From positions 295 to 44,996 of the forward strand of contig JAAZXR010000033.1 in assembly GCA_014240065.1 (NCBI GenBank): a stretch of DNA of 44,702 nucleotides, given 5' to 3'. Shown in pieces: positions 43,486-44,702 of the stretch (its first letter is position 1; the number at the start of each line of letters is the position of its first letter). Origin of the DNA: Myxococcales bacterium (lineage in GTDB: Bacteria > Myxococcota_A > Polyangia > Nannocystales > Nannocystaceae). The position numbers and the translations under genes are program-made. The notes under the pieces were generated by a model that was not told the DNA's origin, ran no database searches, and worked only from the letters and a program-made list of their open reading frames with translations.

Positions 43486-44120
43486 TCGCGGTAGGCCCGG
43501 TGACGATCCTGGGGGTCGGGGTCGCCCTCGCGTGCGGCGTGGGCTCGCTCCTGGCCAACCGACGCTTGCAGGCGGGGGCGCGCTACGTCGCCGCGCACCG
43601 AGAGCACGGCGCGCTCTCCTTGGATCACCTCCCGGACCACATGGCGGCGCTGGGTCGTGAAGGGCGCCTGATTCGGGTGGCCTTGGAGGGCGTACAGTGG
43701 CAGCTGTCCTCGGCGGCCCGCGCCCGCGGACCCGACGAAACCTCGCCGCCGGGGCTGCTGCTCGCGGGTCTGCAGGTGCAGCTCGGGGAGTGGATGTGCG
43801 CGTGGGATCGCCTCAACACGCACGACCGGGACACGCTCCGGCAGCTCGGCGCGGACGTCGGGGGCCTCAAGGCGGTCCTGCGAGAAGAGGTGGGGCGGGG
43901 GCTGGATGGCGAAGACGCCATGGCGCTCGGCGCGGGGCTCCTCGTGCGCGAGAGTCACAGCGCGGCGACGCGCCTGCTCGCCCGCCGCGGCTCACCTGGA
44001 TGGCTCACCCGCAGTCGCCAACGGGACGCACGCCGGCAAGACAAGCACCTGGGACGCGTGCTCCATTGCCTCGTCGAGATCGAGGTCGCGATGCAGCGGA
44101 CGCCGCGGGCCTACCGATGA
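43482..44120 (+). CDS. Paralog D: one-span membrane protein of the same family
   Basis: A 212-residue protein with one N-terminal span (about residues 4-25, VGPVTILGVGVALACGVGSLL), then a helical domain sharing motifs with paralogs A and B: an LIRVALEGVQWQLSSA-type helix, LGEWMCAWDRLNTH in the place of the W-x3-WD motif, GGLKAVLREEV in the place of LDELRGLLSRQL, DAMALGAGLLVRES like DGMRLATGLAVAKA, a basic loop, and a C-terminal RVLHCLVEIEVAMQRTPRAYR also ending Tyr-Arg. The gene starts at ATG within the stop of gene C (4-base overlap). Convergent with the kbl-like gene, only 16 bases from its end. Confidence 0.7.
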   Translation: MIAVGPVTILGVGVALACGVGSLLANRRLQAGARYVAAHREHGALSLDHLPDHMAALGREGRLIRVALEGVQWQLSSAARARGPDETSPPGLLLAGLQVQLGEWMCAWDRLNTHDRDTLRQLGADVGGLKAVLREEVGRGLDGEDAMALGAGLLVRESHSAATRLLARRGSPGWLTRSRQRDARRQDKHLGRVLHCLVEIEVAMQRTPRAYR

Positions 44121-44136
44121 CGGCGCAGCGCGGGGC

Positions 44137-44702
44137 TTAGGCCGACAGGATGCCGAGCTCGCGGCCGCGCGCGGTGAAGGCTTGGATGGCGTGATCGATC
44201 TGGGCGTCCGTGTGGGCCGCCGAGAGCTGCACGCGGATGCGCGCTTGGCCCTTGGGCACCACGGGGTAGCTGAATCCGATCACATAGATCTTGTCTTTCA
44301 ACAGCGCGTCGGCGAGCGCGGTGGCGAGGCGGGCGTCGCCCAACATGATCGGGACGATGGGCGTGTCGCCGGGCTTGACCGTGAAGCCAGCGCCTTCGAT
44401 GCCGGCTCGGAACCGTTTGGTGTTGTGCTCGAGGGTGTCGCGCAGCGCCGTTGAATCGGAGATCATGCGCATCACCGAGAGGCTCGCCGCGACGATCATG
44501 GGCGCCAGCGAGTTGGAGAAGAGGTACGGCCGCGAGCGGTTACGCAGCAGGTCCACGATCTCTTGACGCGCGCTGGTGAAGCCGCCGGACGCGCCGCCGA
44601 GGGCCTTGCCGAGGGTCGAGGTGATGATGTCCACGCGGCCCATGGCGTCGCGGCCGCGCGCGGTGAAGGCTTGGATGGCGTGATCGATCTGGGCGTCCGT
44701 GT
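44137..44702 (-). CDS. kbl: Glycine C-acetyltransferase (partial, unreliable end)
   Basis: PLP enzyme Kbl (2-amino-3-ketobutyrate CoA ligase) of threonine degradation. Visible is the C-terminal half: [21 protein letters not shown], whose Lys forms the Schiff base, [13 protein letters not shown], and the C-terminal [21 protein letters not shown]. About 170 residues are clear; the rest lies beyond the window. The upstream reading (44648-44702) is a copy of the gene's own C-terminal codons, read in frame as [11 protein letters not shown] then joined to the MGRVDII segment, so the last 55 bases do not represent the true N-terminal half. Tdh, its usual partner, is not seen. Confidence 0.8.
   Translation of the reverse strand, partial: TDAQIDHAIQAFTARGRDAMGRVDIITSTLGKALGGASGGFTSARQEIVDLLRNRSRPYLFSNSLAPMIVAASLSVMRMISDSTALRDTLEHNTKRFRAGIEGAGFTVKPGDTPIVPIMLGDARLATALADALLKDKIYVIGFSYPVVPKGQARIRVQLSAAHTDAQIDHAIQAFTARGRELGILSA
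44159..44213. repeat. 55-bp direct repeat, copy 1 (in kbl)
   Basis: Identical to 44648-44702 for exactly 55 bases; the match starts two bases before GCGGCCGCGC and ends at GTCCGTGT. The sequences before the copies differ at once. Offset between copies is 489 bases (163 codons). Confidence 0.95.
44648..44702. repeat. 55-bp direct repeat, copy 2 (window end)
   Basis: Same orientation as 44159-44213 and ends exactly at the last base of the window. A repeat of exactly k-mer size at a contig end is typical of a de Bruijn-graph assembly loop. Confidence 0.95.

Overview
The window is GC-rich DNA from a bacterial chromosome, with no rRNA, tRNA, CRISPR array, phage or insertion-sequence genes visible. 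Several traits together suggest a myxobacterium-like Myxococcota, possibly close to Nannocystaceae (inference, no phylogeny run): eukaryote-type Ser/Thr kinases, at least seven predicted lipoproteins of unknown function, a lipoprotein with a (Gly-Asp)9 tract, a HEAT-repeat lipoprotein, and F0 ATP-synthase genes separated from F1.

Left third (1-20.7 kb): a cut-off lipoprotein gene coupled to a TatD-family hydrolase; a divergent small Roadblock-like protein; a GlcD-type FAD oxidase; a lipoprotein; a one-span membrane protein; an SpoU/TrmH RNA methyltransferase with an N-terminal zinc ribbon, divergent from a coiled-coil/zinc-ribbon protein; hutU-hutI of histidine degradation (no hutH nearby); a large lipoprotein; a YceF-type Maf pyrophosphatase; two consecutive Ser/Thr kinases (a transmembrane one, and a 1188-residue kinase/ATPase-like/TPR protein); then a tight run of a 613-residue lipoprotein, a MobA/MocA-like nucleotidyltransferase and an enoyl-CoA hydratase-like protein.

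Middle (20.8-30.7 kb): a lipoprotein, a two-gene MdlAB-type heterodimeric ABC exporter, an HtrA/DegP protease with two PDZ domains, a putative outer-membrane protein, trxB, a 54-residue membrane protein, the (GD)9 lipoprotein and a cyclic-nucleotide-binding protein.

Right part (30.9-40.8 kb): a minus-strand run gyrA-hemL-atpZ-like-atpI-like-atpB-atpE closed by a strong intrinsic terminator, a divergent HEAT-repeat lipoprotein, and an EI24-type membrane protein coupled to an RNase Z-like metallo-beta-lactamase-fold hydrolase.

The least explained region is 40.9-44.1 kb on the plus strand. It holds three divergent paralogs of a membrane-anchored helical family that I do not recognise, marked by a Trp-rich W-x3-(W/M)-D-x-L motif and a C-terminal Tyr-Arg. 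A fourth, unrelated membrane-anchored protein sits among them. The first paralog is split at a TTT TGA C site, where a +1 shift restores the family topology. This is the best candidate for an undescribed system. The window ends in a partial kbl gene whose last 55 bases exactly repeat a segment 489 bases earlier, which looks like an assembly-graph end, so the kbl structure should not be trusted there.
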